A DNA stretch of 64,000 nucleotides from Palsa-506 sp963836355 (GCA_963836355.1 CAWIJO010000006.1:434001-498000); one strand, 5' to 3'. Counted from the stretch's first letter, positions 33,524 through 41,506 are shown. The notes: generated by a model not told the origin, from the letters alone. Program-made: numbers and translations.

Positions 33524-34783
33524 GTGACCGACGCGAGCCGGATCCGGGCCAGCGCGAACGCCGACGCGATCGGCCGGATGACCGGCGCCGAGCCGGTGCT
33601 GATCGACGTCCAGCCGGCCGGGCTGGCCATCCCGGGCATGGCACCGAACATGATCCTCACGTCCGGCCCGCCGCTGCCGTGGCCGGAGTACTACGGCGGG
33701 CAGCGCCGGGCGATCAGCTACGGCGCGGTCTACGAGGGCCTGGCCAGTGACGAGGCCGACGCCGACGCGAAGCTCCGGGACGGCCGCATCCTGCTCGGCG
33801 CTACCCACGATCACAATTGCGTGGGCTCGGTAGCCGGAATCTACACCGCCTCGATGCCGGTATTCGTGATCGAGAATCTGAAACGGGGAAACCGGGCCTA
33901 CTGCAATTTCTACGAAGGCGAGTCCCGGCACCGGCTGAACTACGGTTCCTACAACGACGAGGTTCGCCGCGGGCTGGATTTCCTCCGCGACGACCTGGCG
34001 CCGGTGCTGAAAGACGTGATCGGCGCGGCCGGCGGCGTCCCGCTGAAGCCGCTGATCGGCCGGGCGCTGCGGATGGGCGACGAGCTGCACAGCCGGAACA
34101 CGGCCGCGACCACGCTGCTGACCAGGGCGCTGACCCCGCAGTTCATCGAGTACGCGGTGACCGGGTCGAAGCAGCGGGCGCTGACCGCGCTTGACTTCTT
34201 CTTCGCCAGCGACTACTCGTTCCTGCGGCTGTCGATGGCGGCCGCGAAGGCGATGGCCGACGCCGCCAGGGACGTCCCGGCGGCCAGCGTGGTCACCGCG
34301 ATGACGATCAGCTGCCGGAACTTCGCGATCCGGGTCAGCGGGCTGGGCGACGAGTGGTTCCTCGGGCCGCTGCCGGAGGTCTCGTGCAAGCTGTTCGACG
34401 GGTTCACCGACGAGGACGTGCAGTGGATCGGCGGCGAGAGCCACATCACCGAGACCGTCGGTCTCGGCGGCTTCGCCCAGGCCGCGGCGTTCGGCCTGCA
34501 GGCCTACCAGGGCGGGTCGGCGGCCGAGATGGTGCGGCTGAACTCGGCCATGTACGACATCACGGTGGCCGAGCACCCGGACTTCAAGATCCCCTACTTC
34601 GGTTTCCGCGGCTCGCCGGTCGGCATCGACATCTTCAAGGTAACCAGCACCGGGACCACGCCGGTGATCGACGGCGGGCTGGCCGGCAAGAACGGCGGCC
34701 AGATCGGCGCTGGCATCCTGCGGGCGCCGATGGCGTGCTTCACCGCCGCAGCAGCCGCCTACCGGGAGAAGTACCCGGGCTGA
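33524..34783 (+). CDS. DUF1116 family protein (YlbE/AllG-like)
   Basis: 419 residues from GTG 33524, with AGGAAGG at 33510-33516. Diagnostic stretches: MILTSGPPLPWPEYYGGQRR, YEGLASDEADADA, GATHDHNCVGSVAGIYTASM, VFVIENLKRGNRAYCNFYEG, KPLIGRALRMGDELHSRN, and late GIDIFKV plus DGGLAGKNGGQIGAGILRAP. In E. coli the DUF1116 protein YlbE (AllG) acts with FdrA (AllF) and YlbF (AllH) in oxamate transcarbamylation during allantoin use. Neither FdrA, YlbF nor a carbamate kinase is encoded in this window, so this copy appears to be an orphan with a glutamine-synthetase-family partner, and its reaction is open. Confidence 0.86.
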   Translation: MTDASRIRASANADAIGRMTGAEPVLIDVQPAGLAIPGMAPNMILTSGPPLPWPEYYGGQRRAISYGAVYEGLASDEADADAKLRDGRILLGATHDHNCVGSVAGIYTASMPVFVIENLKRGNRAYCNFYEGESRHRLNYGSYNDEVRRGLDFLRDDLAPVLKDVIGAAGGVPLKPLIGRALRMGDELHSRNTAATTLLTRALTPQFIEYAVTGSKQRALTALDFFFASDYSFLRLSMAAAKAMADAARDVPAASVVTAMTISCRNFAIRVSGLGDEWFLGPLPEVSCKLFDGFTDEDVQWIGGESHITETVGLGGFAQAAAFGLQAYQGGSAAEMVRLNSAMYDITVAEHPDFKIPYFGFRGSPVGIDIFKVTSTGTTPVIDGGLAGKNGGQIGAGILRAPMACFTAAAAAYREKYPG

Positions 34784-34820
34784 AGTTTCCCACGACGGCC
34801 TCGCCTTTTCCGCCAGGGAG

Positions 34821-34992
34821 ATGGACGCCTCGGCCGACGCCGCCCGCAGTATCACCGCTGCCTTGTCCGTCATCCGCGGCAGGCAGGAGACGACGGACTT
34901 CGACGTGTTTCCTCTGCCACAACGACGCCGACAAGCCTGCCGTGCGCTGGACAGCGGAGCGGCTGCGGAACCGGCGCAGGTCGAGCGGCTGA
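34821..34992 (+). pseudogene. TIR-domain gene remnant
   Basis: A short coding relic between DUF1116 and AraC genes. Starting MDASADAARSITAALSVIRG it reaches ETTDFDVF, then after one extra base continues FLCHNDADKPAVRWTAERLR, the typical first strand and helix of a TIR domain (FLxHNxxDKpxVRxLAExL). Only about 20 residues of the TIR domain remain before stops, so it is a fragment. The other 300 bp of this gap contain no gene I can support. Confidence 0.6.
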
Positions 34993-35093
34993 TCTAGGGC
35001 ATCACCGGCCGCAAGCCAGCACGGCTGGACTGATCCCCGCCGCGGCCGCCGCCCGCGCGGTGCGGCGCTGTCTCCGCGGGGCATGATGGGACG

Positions 35094-35876
35094 GTGGCTT
35101 ACCGGGAGAGATCCGCCGGGGTGCGGGGCATAGTGCTGTGGGAGCGGACTGTCGTTCCCGGGCCGGGCCCGGTCCGGACCCGGATCCTGCCGGACGGCTG
35201 CCTGGACCTGATCTGGGACGGCAGCGAGCTGGTCGTGGCCGGGCCGGACTCAGCCGCCCGGTGGCACCGCAGCCCGGCCGGCGCCGCCTACACCGGGCTC
35301 CGGTTTCACCTCGGCACCGGGCCCGCCGCGCTGCGGATCCCCGCGTCCGAAGTCGCCGACCAGTTGCCGCGGCTGGCCGACGTCTGGCCGGCCGCCGCGG
35401 CGCGGGCGCTGACCGAGCGGGTAGCCGAGGATCCGGCCGGCGCCCTGACCAGGTGGGCCGCCGATGCTGCGGACGGCGGGCGGCTCGACCCGCTCGGCCC
35501 GCGGGTGCATGTCATGGCCCGGCGCGGGGCGCCGGTGACTCAGATGGCGGACCGGCTCGGGCTGAGCGAGCGGCAGCTGCGCCGCCGCTGCCTGCCGGTG
35601 TTCGGCTACGGCCCGCGCCGGCTTGGCCGCATCCTGCGGATGACCCGGGCGCTGGAGCAGGCCAGGTCCGGCCTGCCGCTGGCCGAGGTCGCAGCGACCT
35701 GCGGGTACGCGGACCAGGCGCATCTGAGCCGCGAGCTGCTCGCGCTGGGCGGCGCCACCCCGACGTCGTTGCTGGCCGAGCTAGCCGGGCTGCGGAGCAA
35801 AGAGGTCGACGGGGTTGCCGTCGGGGTCGTGCACGACGGCATACCGCATCCCCCAGAAGGCGTCCCACGGCGCTAG
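35094..35876 (+). CDS. AraC-type HTH transcriptional regulator
   Basis: 260 residues, GTG start. N-terminal DUF6597-like sensing region (VRTRILPDGCLDLIWDGSELVVAGPD in part: ILPDGCLDLIWDG) and C-terminal double HTH: VTQMADRLGLSERQLRRRCLPVFGYGPRRLGRILRM (first HTH MADRLGLSERQLRRR) and LAEVAATCGYADQAHLSREL. The last 30 residues are read from the tail of the convergent VOC gene and look unnatural, so the true end may be near 35790 with an undetected indel. Possible target: the upstream gene run or the VOC gene. Confidence 0.85.
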   Translation: MAYRERSAGVRGIVLWERTVVPGPGPVRTRILPDGCLDLIWDGSELVVAGPDSAARWHRSPAGAAYTGLRFHLGTGPAALRIPASEVADQLPRLADVWPAAAARALTERVAEDPAGALTRWAADAADGGRLDPLGPRVHVMARRGAPVTQMADRLGLSERQLRRRCLPVFGYGPRRLGRILRMTRALEQARSGLPLAEVAATCGYADQAHLSRELLALGGATPTSLLAELAGLRSKEVDGVAVGVVHDGIPHPPEGVPRR

Positions 35877-36179
35877 GTGCCCGTGGTTACCGGCCCCGGT
35901 TAGGTCGGCATAGGCCGCGTCGACCTCGGCGGGACTGTCGCACCCGAAGGCGAGGGCCATCCGGTGACCGCCCGCCGGCGGGCGCGACCACTCCGGGTCG
36001 AAGGACCGGATGGTGTCCTCAGTGTCGAACGCCAGCCGCAGGCCGCCTTTCAGCTCCACGTCCACGTGCGGCTGCTGGTCGGCGTCCGGCGGGATATCCA
36101 GGCCCACCCGCCGGTAGAAGGCCAGGGTCGCAGCCATGTCGGTGACGACGAGCTCGATAAGGGACAGCTGAAGGTTCAT
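35781..36179 (-). CDS. VOC (glyoxalase/bleomycin resistance-type) protein
   Basis: 132 residues, vicinal oxygen chelate fold of two beta-alpha-beta-beta-beta modules: LSLIELVVTDMAATLAFYRRVGLDI and MALAFGCDSPAEVDAAYADL, ending RYAVVHDPDGNPVDLFAP. The VVHDPDGNPVDLF ending is the family hallmark. Substrate unknown. Convergent with the AraC gene, whose frame overlaps it by 96 bp. Confidence 0.88.
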   Translation of the reverse strand: MNLQLSLIELVVTDMAATLAFYRRVGLDIPPDADQQPHVDVELKGGLRLAFDTEDTIRSFDPEWSRPPAGGHRMALAFGCDSPAEVDAAYADLTGAGNHGHLAPWDAFWGMRYAVVHDPDGNPVDLFAPQPG

Positions 36180-36268
36180 GCCAGCGACGCTAGCCGCGAC
36201 CGCGGCCTGGCGTCTTGAAGGTTCCGGACATCCGACCCGGCCCGGGGGCGCCCGTCATCAGGCGGCGG

Positions 36269-36781
36269 TCAGGTGATTTCCCATTCGTAGGAGAACTTGA
36301 CGACCTTCAAGATGATCGAGGTCTCCAGGCTGGTGATCCCCGGCAGGCAGCCGAGCTTGCCGGTCACGAACTCGAGCAGGTGCTCCTGATCGGTGAAGAA
36401 CGCCTCGACCATCAGGTCGTAGCGGCCCGCCGACATCCCGACATAGCGCACCTCGGGATACGTCCGGATGGTGTCGGCCACGGCATGGATCGCAGTCAGT
36501 TCCACCGATACGCCCAGGATCGCCGACAGCAACATCCCGGACGCCTCTGGCGTCGGCACCGCGACGATGCTGATCAGCCGTTCGTCCAGCAGGCGGGCGA
36601 TCCGCTTGCGCACCGTCGTCTCGGTGATCTCCAGCGACCGGGCGATCTCGGTGTTGCTCAGCCGGCCGTCGGCCTGCAGCATCTTTATGATCCGCCGGTC
36701 AAGGTCATCCACCCGCCGGCCGCGGCCCCGGACCGCGCCGGTGACGGGCTCCGGTTCGTCCCGGTCGATCTTGGCGACCAC
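36269..36781 (-). CDS. Lrp/AsnC family transcriptional regulator
   Basis: 170 residues, GTG start. After a 23-residue charged leader comes VDDLDRRIIKMLQADGRLSNTEIARSLEITETTVRKRI (in part: LDRRIIKMLQADGRLSNTEI), the Lrp HTH, then the RAM ligand domain with AIHAVADTIRTYPEVRYVGMSAGRYDLMVEAF (in part: VRYVGMSAGRYDLMVEAF). Likely senses an amino acid or a related small molecule. It stands alone; the nearby amino-acid-type permease and ligase cluster is a conceivable but unproven target. Confidence 0.92.
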   Translation of the reverse strand: MVAKIDRDEPEPVTGAVRGRGRRVDDLDRRIIKMLQADGRLSNTEIARSLEITETTVRKRIARLLDERLISIVAVPTPEASGMLLSAILGVSVELTAIHAVADTIRTYPEVRYVGMSAGRYDLMVEAFFTDQEHLLEFVTGKLGCLPGITSLETSIILKVVKFSYEWEIT

Positions 36782-36940
36782 GCCACTCCAATCCCAGGCG
36801 GCCCAGCGAGCGCAACGGGCAACCCTAGTGCCCGGCCGTCAGTGCCAGCGCGGCGAACCGGCCGGTCTCGGCGCCGGTCCGGCTCTTCGCCTCAAGCGGC
36901 ACCCATCATAGAGCCCGCCGCAGCGCCCAGCCGCCTGCCC

Positions 36941-37003
36941 GCGCAGCCCGTCCCGCCGCACCCGCGCAGCCCGTCCCGCCGCACCCGCGCAGCCCGTCCC
37001 GCC
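36941..37003. repeat. 23-bp tandem repeat, 2.7 copies
   Basis: gcgcagcccgtcccgccgca plus ccc repeats at 36941, 36964 and 36987. It lies in the 36782-37177 gap upstream of ung, which has no gene I can support but also holds the long palindrome described next. Confidence 0.88.
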
Positions 37004-37038
37004 CGCCAGTCCCGGTTGCACCCGTCCTTGCCCATGCC

Positions 37039-37104
37039 CTGGTTCATGATCGTGGAGGGTTTTCAGTGGCCGGGCACTGAAAACCCTCCACGATCATGAA
37101 CCAG
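37039..37104. repeat. Perfect 30-bp inverted repeat (66-bp palindromic element)
   Basis: The left arm 37039-37068 (starting CTGGTTCATGATCGTGGAGG) and the right arm 37075-37104 (ending CCACGATCATGAACCAG) are perfect reverse complements over 30 bp with only a 6-base loop GCCGGG. It lies 73 bp before the ung start. It is far longer than needed for termination and is not G/C-only, so it looks like a dispersed palindromic element or very small non-autonomous mobile repeat; transcription either way would give a near-perfect hairpin RNA. Confidence 0.95.
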
Positions 37105-37177
37105 CTGCGGCGGCGGACGGGAATCCCGGCCCGCTGTGCCTCCGCCAGACAGCCGGGCACCCCTAAAGTGGTTCCTC

Positions 37178-37855
37178 ATGACGGCGCGGCCCTTGCGGCA
37201 GATGATGGAGTCCGGCTGGGCGGCTGCGCTCGAGCCGGTGGCAGGACGAATCCAGGCGATGGGCGATTTCCTGCGCGCGGAAGTCGCCGCTGGCCGCAGC
37301 TATCTGCCCGCGGGCGACCTGGTGCTGCGGGCGTTCCAGCAGCCGTTCGCCGACGTGCGGGTGCTGATCGTCGGCCAGGACCCGTACCCCACGCCGGGCA
37401 ATCCGGTCGGCCTGAGCTTCTCGGTCGCGCCGGAGACCCGGCGGCTGCCGGCCAGCCTGGTCAACATCTTCCGTGAGTACGGTGAGGATCTGGGCTACCC
37501 GAGGCCGGCCAACGGCGACCTGAGCCCGTGGACCGAGCGTGGCGTGATGCTGCTGAACCGGGTGCTAACGGTGTCGCCCGGCAGCCCGGGCGCGCATCGC
37601 GGGCAGGGCTGGGAGGAGGTCACCGAGCAGGCGATCAAGGCGCTGGCCGGCCGCGGCAGCCCGCTGGTGGCGATTCTGTGGGGCCGGGATGCCCGCAGCC
37701 TGGCCGCGCTGCTTGGCGCCGCGCGCTGCATTGAGTCAGCGCACCCCAGCCCGAACTCCGCCGACCGCGGCTTCTTCGGCTCACGGCCATTCAGCCGCGC
37801 CAACCAGCTCCTGGAGCAAAGCGGCGCGCAGCCCGTCGACTGGAAGCTGCCGTAG
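37178..37855 (+). CDS. ung: Uracil-DNA glycosylase, family 1
   Basis: Excises uracil from DNA to start base-excision repair; 225 residues from ATG 37178 (MTARPLRQMMESGWAAALEP). Water-activating motif LIVGQDPYPTPGNPVGLSFS (GQDPYP in place of GQDPYH), LLNRVLTVSPG, and the Leu-loop motif HPSPNSADRGFFG with the catalytic His. Actinobacterial Ung proteins often have Pro in the first motif. Complete, moderately spaced from neighbours. Confidence 0.95.
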   Translation: MTARPLRQMMESGWAAALEPVAGRIQAMGDFLRAEVAAGRSYLPAGDLVLRAFQQPFADVRVLIVGQDPYPTPGNPVGLSFSVAPETRRLPASLVNIFREYGEDLGYPRPANGDLSPWTERGVMLLNRVLTVSPGSPGAHRGQGWEEVTEQAIKALAGRGSPLVAILWGRDARSLAALLGAARCIESAHPSPNSADRGFFGSRPFSRANQLLEQSGAQPVDWKLP

Positions 37856-37920
37856 CCCTCGGCGGGACAACGCCCGGCGCCGGGCCGCTACGTGCTGGTA
37901 CTTGATAGGCCGGTTGGTAG

Positions 37921-38145
37921 CTAGTGCTCAGCAACGTAGTAGCCCAGTCCGGGGATGCGCGTTACTAGTCCCTCGGACTCCAGCAAGCGCAGCGCCTTCG
38001 CTGCCGTCTGCCTCGCTATGCCGTGCTCTTGTACCAGCGTCGTGATGGACGGCGTTGGCTCGCCGGGTCGCAGCGTCCCGTCTGCTATCTGCTGCCGAAG
38101 CTGGCTGGCCACGCGCATGTAAGCGCGCGGGTCTGGCGTCGTCAC
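37921..38145 (-). CDS. Small GntR-type DNA-binding protein
   Basis: 74 residues, GTG start; essentially only the GntR winged helix: RVASQLRQQIADGTLRPGEPTPSITTLVQEHG (in part: LRQQIADGTLRPGEPTPS), IARQTAAKALRLLESEGLVTRIPGLGYYV. No effector domain follows. Such minimal GntR proteins are abundant in actinomycetes, often beside XRE regulators or integrative elements. A probable operator with repeated gtcgagtat lies just upstream. Confidence 0.9.
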   Translation of the reverse strand: MTTPDPRAYMRVASQLRQQIADGTLRPGEPTPSITTLVQEHGIARQTAAKALRLLESEGLVTRIPGLGYYVAEH

Positions 38146-38200
38146 GCCTCATAACTACCCCCAGTGATCTACCATGATCACGCAGCGTCGTGAGTTCACG

Positions 38201-38228
38201 ATACTAGTCGAGTATGGTCGAGTATTAT
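38201..38228. promoter_or_regulatory. Candidate GntR operator: ATACT-N5-AGTAT and direct repeat GTCGAGTAT
   Basis: Upstream of the GntR gene and the divergent aldo/keto reductase. ATACTAGTCGAGTAT (38201-38215) is an interrupted palindrome and GTCGAGTAT is repeated at 38207-38215 and 38217-38225, followed by TATAAG. The composition differs sharply from the surrounding GC-rich DNA. The 38146-38404 gap has no convincing gene; a 64-codon frame at 38214 lacks support. Confidence 0.55.
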
Positions 38229-38404
38229 AAGATTGCCCGGGCAGGCAGGCGGCAGCCAGGAGGAGCAATGCTGGACCGGGACGCGGGCGGGCGGGTGCAG
38301 TACCTGAGCGGAACTGGAGCGCGAAGTAGCCAGGCCGATGCAGCGGGACGACCGCCGAGGAGTCCGGCTGACGAAGCCGCGGGGCTGCTGACAGACTTGC
38401 CCGC

Positions 38405-39433
38405 ATGACCTATCTCGCCGCTGCTGACCGTTACGAGCAGACCCCCTACCGGCGCTGCGGGCGCAGCGGGCTCAAGCTGCCCGCGGTATCGCTCGGGCTG
38501 TGGCAGAACTTCGGTGACGAACAGCCGCTCGACGGCCAGCGAGAGATTCTCCGGCGCGCGTTCGACCTGGGCGTCACGCATTTCGACCTGGCCAACAACT
38601 ACGGCCCGCCGTACGGCAGCGCGGAGATCAACTTCGGCCGGATCATGCGCGAGGACCTGCGGCCATACCGTGACGAGCTGATCATCTCCACCAAGGCCGG
38701 TTACGACATGTGGCCCGGCCCCTACGGTGACCTGGGCTCCCGGAAGTACCTGCTGGCCAGCCTCGATCAGTCGCTCACCAGGATGGGCCTGGACTACGTC
38801 GACATCTTCTACAGTCACCGGTTCGACCCCGACACGCCGCTCGAGGAGACCATGGGCGCGCTTGCCACGGCGGTTACCTCGGGGAAGGCACTGTACGCCG
38901 GGATCTCGTCGTACTCGGCACAGCGAACCGCCGAGGCAGCCCAGATCCTGCGCCAGCTCGGCACTCCGCTGCTTATTCACCAGCCCTCGTACTCCATGCT
39001 GAACCGCTGGATCGAGGCGGACCTGCTCACCACGCTTGAGCGCGAGGGAGTCGGCTGCATCGCCTTCTCCCCGCTCGCCCAGGGCGTGCTGACCGGCAAG
39101 TACCTGAACGGGGTCCCGGCGGGCTCGCGGGCTGGCCGAGCCGACACGTCGCTGGCGGCCGATCAGCTGACCGACGCGACGCTGAGCCACGTGCGCGCGC
39201 TGAACGAGATCGCTCGTGCCCGCGGGCAGTCGCTGGCGCAGCTGGCCCTGTCCTGGGCGCTGCGTGACCAGCGGGTCACCTCGGTGCTGATCGGGGCGGG
39301 CAGCGTGGCACAGCTGGAGGAGAACCTGGCAGCCTCCGGCCGCACCGCATTCACCGCTGACGAGCTCGCCGCCATCGACCGCGACGCGGTCGAGGCCGGG
39401 ATCAACATCTGGGCCGAGTCAAGTGCGGATTAG
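38405..39433 (+). CDS. Aldo/keto reductase (YghZ-like)
   Basis: 342-residue NADPH-dependent (beta/alpha)8 barrel oxidoreductase. Catalytic tetrad: Asp61 and Tyr66 in THFDLANNYGPPYGSAE, Lys in IISTKAGYDMWPGPYG, His in DIFYSHRFDPDTPLEET; the NADP-binding part includes SPLAQGVLTGKYL and VLIGAGSVAQLEENL. The GPPYGSAE and KAGYDMWPGPYG motifs are those of the L-glyceraldehyde-3-phosphate reductase (YghZ) subgroup. The NAD kinase gene follows by 56 bp on the same strand. Confidence 0.94.
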   Translation: MTYLAAADRYEQTPYRRCGRSGLKLPAVSLGLWQNFGDEQPLDGQREILRRAFDLGVTHFDLANNYGPPYGSAEINFGRIMREDLRPYRDELIISTKAGYDMWPGPYGDLGSRKYLLASLDQSLTRMGLDYVDIFYSHRFDPDTPLEETMGALATAVTSGKALYAGISSYSAQRTAEAAQILRQLGTPLLIHQPSYSMLNRWIEADLLTTLEREGVGCIAFSPLAQGVLTGKYLNGVPAGSRAGRADTSLAADQLTDATLSHVRALNEIARARGQSLAQLALSWALRDQRVTSVLIGAGSVAQLEENLAASGRTAFTADELAAIDRDAVEAGINIWAESSAD

Positions 39434-39489
39434 CGCTGCGCCAAGGCGAGGTGTGCCGAGCCGGGTCAGGACCGGGAGCGGGTGACGCC

Positions 39490-40344
39490 ATGCACTCGGT
39501 AGGGCTGGTGCTGCACCCGCGCCGCGACTGCAGCCAGGCCACCGGCGCGGTGGTCGACTGGGCGGCCGAGCGCGGCGCCAGGGTGTACGGAGTGCCCGAG
39601 GAGATCCGCCGGCTTCCCAGTGCGATCGGAGTCAGCGCCGGCGAGCTGAGCCAGCGAAGTGACCTGCTCGTCAGCCTCGGCGGCGACGGCACCATGCTGC
39701 GGGCGATGCGGCTGGCCGACGGCCACCGGGTTCCGGTGCTCGGCGTGAACCTCGGCAGGCTCGGTTTCCTCGCTGAGGTCGACATCCCCGAGCTGCCGAC
39801 CGCGCTGTCCGCGATCGACAGCCATCAGTTCAGCACCGAGTCGCGGCTGGCGGTGGATGCCGAGATCGACGGGCGGACGCTGATCGGCTTCAACGACGTC
39901 GCCGTCGTCCGCGTCCCCGGCGAGGGCAACGCGCGCGTCAGCCTGACCGTGGACGGGTCGCCGTTCGTCAGCTATGCGGCCGACGCCGTCGTGGTGGCGA
40001 CGCCGACGGGCTCGACCGCGTACAGCTTCGCGGCCGGCGGGCCCATCATGAGTCCGGCTGTCGAGGCGCTGCTCGTCACGCCCGCGGCGGCGCACTCGGC
40101 CTACAACCGGGGCGTGGTGCTGTCGATTCTGGACACTCTTACCCTGGACATCCTCCCGTCCAGCGGCCGGCTGGCCATCGAGGTGGACGGGGAGGTCGCG
40201 CGCTACGTCGGCCCTGGTGACCGCATCGACCTGCGGGCGCGGCCGGGCGCGGCCCAGGTGATCCGGTTCGGCGGCAGCACGTTCTACGAGCGGGCCAGGC
40301 GCAAGCTGCGGCTCACCGATTCGGCCGAGATCGACCCCGCCTGA
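39490..40344 (+). CDS. nadK: NAD kinase
   Basis: Phosphorylates NAD to NADP; 284 residues from ATG 39490. Signature motifs: LLVSLGGDGTMLRAMRLA (GGDG), GVNLGRLGFLAEVD, GFNDVAVVR, VVVATPTGSTAYSFAAGGPIMSP (in part: ATPTGSTAYSFAAGGP). Complete; a second actinobacterial copy usually exists beside recN/tlyA, so this may be an additional paralogue. It supplies cofactor for reductases such as its upstream neighbour. It converges with the SDR gene with stop codons directly adjacent. Confidence 0.93.
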   Translation: MHSVGLVLHPRRDCSQATGAVVDWAAERGARVYGVPEEIRRLPSAIGVSAGELSQRSDLLVSLGGDGTMLRAMRLADGHRVPVLGVNLGRLGFLAEVDIPELPTALSAIDSHQFSTESRLAVDAEIDGRTLIGFNDVAVVRVPGEGNARVSLTVDGSPFVSYAADAVVVATPTGSTAYSFAAGGPIMSPAVEALLVTPAAAHSAYNRGVVLSILDTLTLDILPSSGRLAIEVDGEVARYVGPGDRIDLRARPGAAQVIRFGGSTFYERARRKLRLTDSAEIDPA

Positions 40345-41213
40345 CTATGCCTGCAGGCACCGGCCGAGCGGCGTGCAGGGCAGGCTGGGGCAGGCCTGGC
40401 GGAAGCTGGTCCCGTCATGGGTGAGGTCGGCGCTGTCCATGATCAGCGCGGCGCGTGCCTGGCGGCCGAGTCCTGGCTTGACCCGTCCGAGGGTGCCGGC
40501 CATCAGCCGGAGCACGGCCGGGGCACATGGCGCAGCGAGCTGGCGCGCCCGGCGGCGGCCTGGACTGCGGTCGCGAGCTGGTTGAAGGTGAGATCACCAG
40601 GGCCGCCGATCTCGAGGATTCGGCCGCGGGCCGCGGGGTCGGTGACGGCATGCTCGACGAGGGCGGCGACGTCTGTCACGGAGACGAAGTTGACCGGGTT
40701 GTTCCCGTGGCCGAAGACAACGGGCAGGCCTGACCGCGCCGCGGTCTGCGTGAGCACGTCGATCCACAGCTCAAGGAACGCGGTGGCCCGCACGATGGTC
40801 CAGCCGGCCGATCCAGTCCGCAGGTGCTGCTCGGCGGCGTATTTCATCCGGCACAGCTCCATCGGGCTGCCGGCTGCCGCGCCGACGACCGACATCAGCA
40901 CGAACTCGGCGCCCGCGTCCCTCGCCGCGTCGATCAGGTTGATGTTGCCTTGGTGGTCGACGGCGGCCGGCGACACACCACCGGGCCCGGCGAACCCGTG
41001 TACCGCGGATACCACGATCCGGGCGCCGCGGACGGCCGCGGCGAGGCTAGCGCGGTCGCGCACGTCGCCGGTCACCACCTCGGCACCTTGCCCGGCCAGG
41101 CCGGCGGCCCGCGCGGGGTCGCGGGTCAGGATCCGGACCGGCAGCCCTCGGCGGGCTAGCCGTGTTGCCACCATGGTGCCCAGCCTGCCGGTGCCGCCGG
41201 CCAGCAGGATCAT
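40345..41213 (-). pseudogene. NmrA-like SDR protein, frameshifted near its 3' end
   Basis: NAD(P)-binding atypical SDR. MILLAGGTGRLGTMVATRLA starts the Rossmann fold; VVTGDVRDRASLAAAV, VVSAVHGFAGPG, EFVLMSVVGAAAGSPM, WTIVRATAFLELWIDVL and NFVSVTDVAALVEHA follow. In the direct frame the protein stops at 40503 just after RHVPRPCSG. Skipping one base near 40528 gives RPVLRLMAGTLGRVKPGLGR, then ARAALIMDSADLTHDGTSF and a stop at 40345-40347, immediately touching the nadK stop. That is the normal family C-terminus, so the gene is probably intact in the organism. Confidence 0.8.
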
Positions 41214-41264
41214 TGCGACCCGCCCGACCCGACCTGGCCATGTACCGCGGCGGTAGCGTCCTTT

Positions 41265-41443
41265 CCCAGTTCCGGCGCACCTGCTCCCGGCCGGTGAAAC
41301 CGCGCTCCCGGGTGGGCCGGCGTCAGGTTGCGGTAGCCGGGTGCAAAGCATGCCACCAGCCCTGGCAAGTCACAATCGTTAGTGGCCTGCCGCAGCCGGC
41401 AGACCATCGCCGCCGGCCCGCCGTCAGTCGCGCTATCATCCAT
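41265..41443 (-). pseudogene. SnoaL-like (NTF2 fold) gene remnant, 3'-truncated
   Basis: MDDSATDGGPAAMVCRLRQA then TNDCDLPGLVACFAPGYRNL and TPAHP match the N-terminus of SnoaL-like nuclear-transport-factor-2 proteins. After one base is removed near 41313 the match continues ERGFTGREQVRRNWERT, then breaks off into the SDR leader. About 50 residues of a ~130-residue fold are present. SnoaL-like and NmrA-like genes are common neighbours, so a deletion probably joined them here. Confidence 0.68.
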
Positions 41444-41466
41444 GCCTATCCTCATTTTCTGTTACA

Positions 41467-41497
41467 GTTCCATGGAATCGATACATAGCTATGGAAC
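41467..41497. promoter_or_regulatory. Candidate TetR operator: GTTCCAT ... ATGGAAC
   Basis: GTTCCAT (41467-41473) and ATGGAAC (41491-41497) form an inverted repeat, and the first arm is part of perfect palindrome TTCCATGGAA (41468-41477). The AT-rich site sits directly before the TTG start of the TetR gene and before the divergent SnoaL/SDR genes, where it could control both. Confidence 0.6.
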
Positions 41498-41506
41498 GGA
41501 ATTGGG

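Noticed and set aside
37039..37104. Ordinary rho-independent terminator for ung or the Lrp gene
   Set aside because: It lies upstream of ung, more than 250 bp from the 5' side of the Lrp gene, has no T-tract and a 30-bp perfect stem, so termination is not the simplest explanation.
38214..38408. 64-residue protein upstream of the aldo/keto reductase
   Set aside because: No homology, starts inside the putative GntR operator and overlaps the next start; likely a chance open frame.
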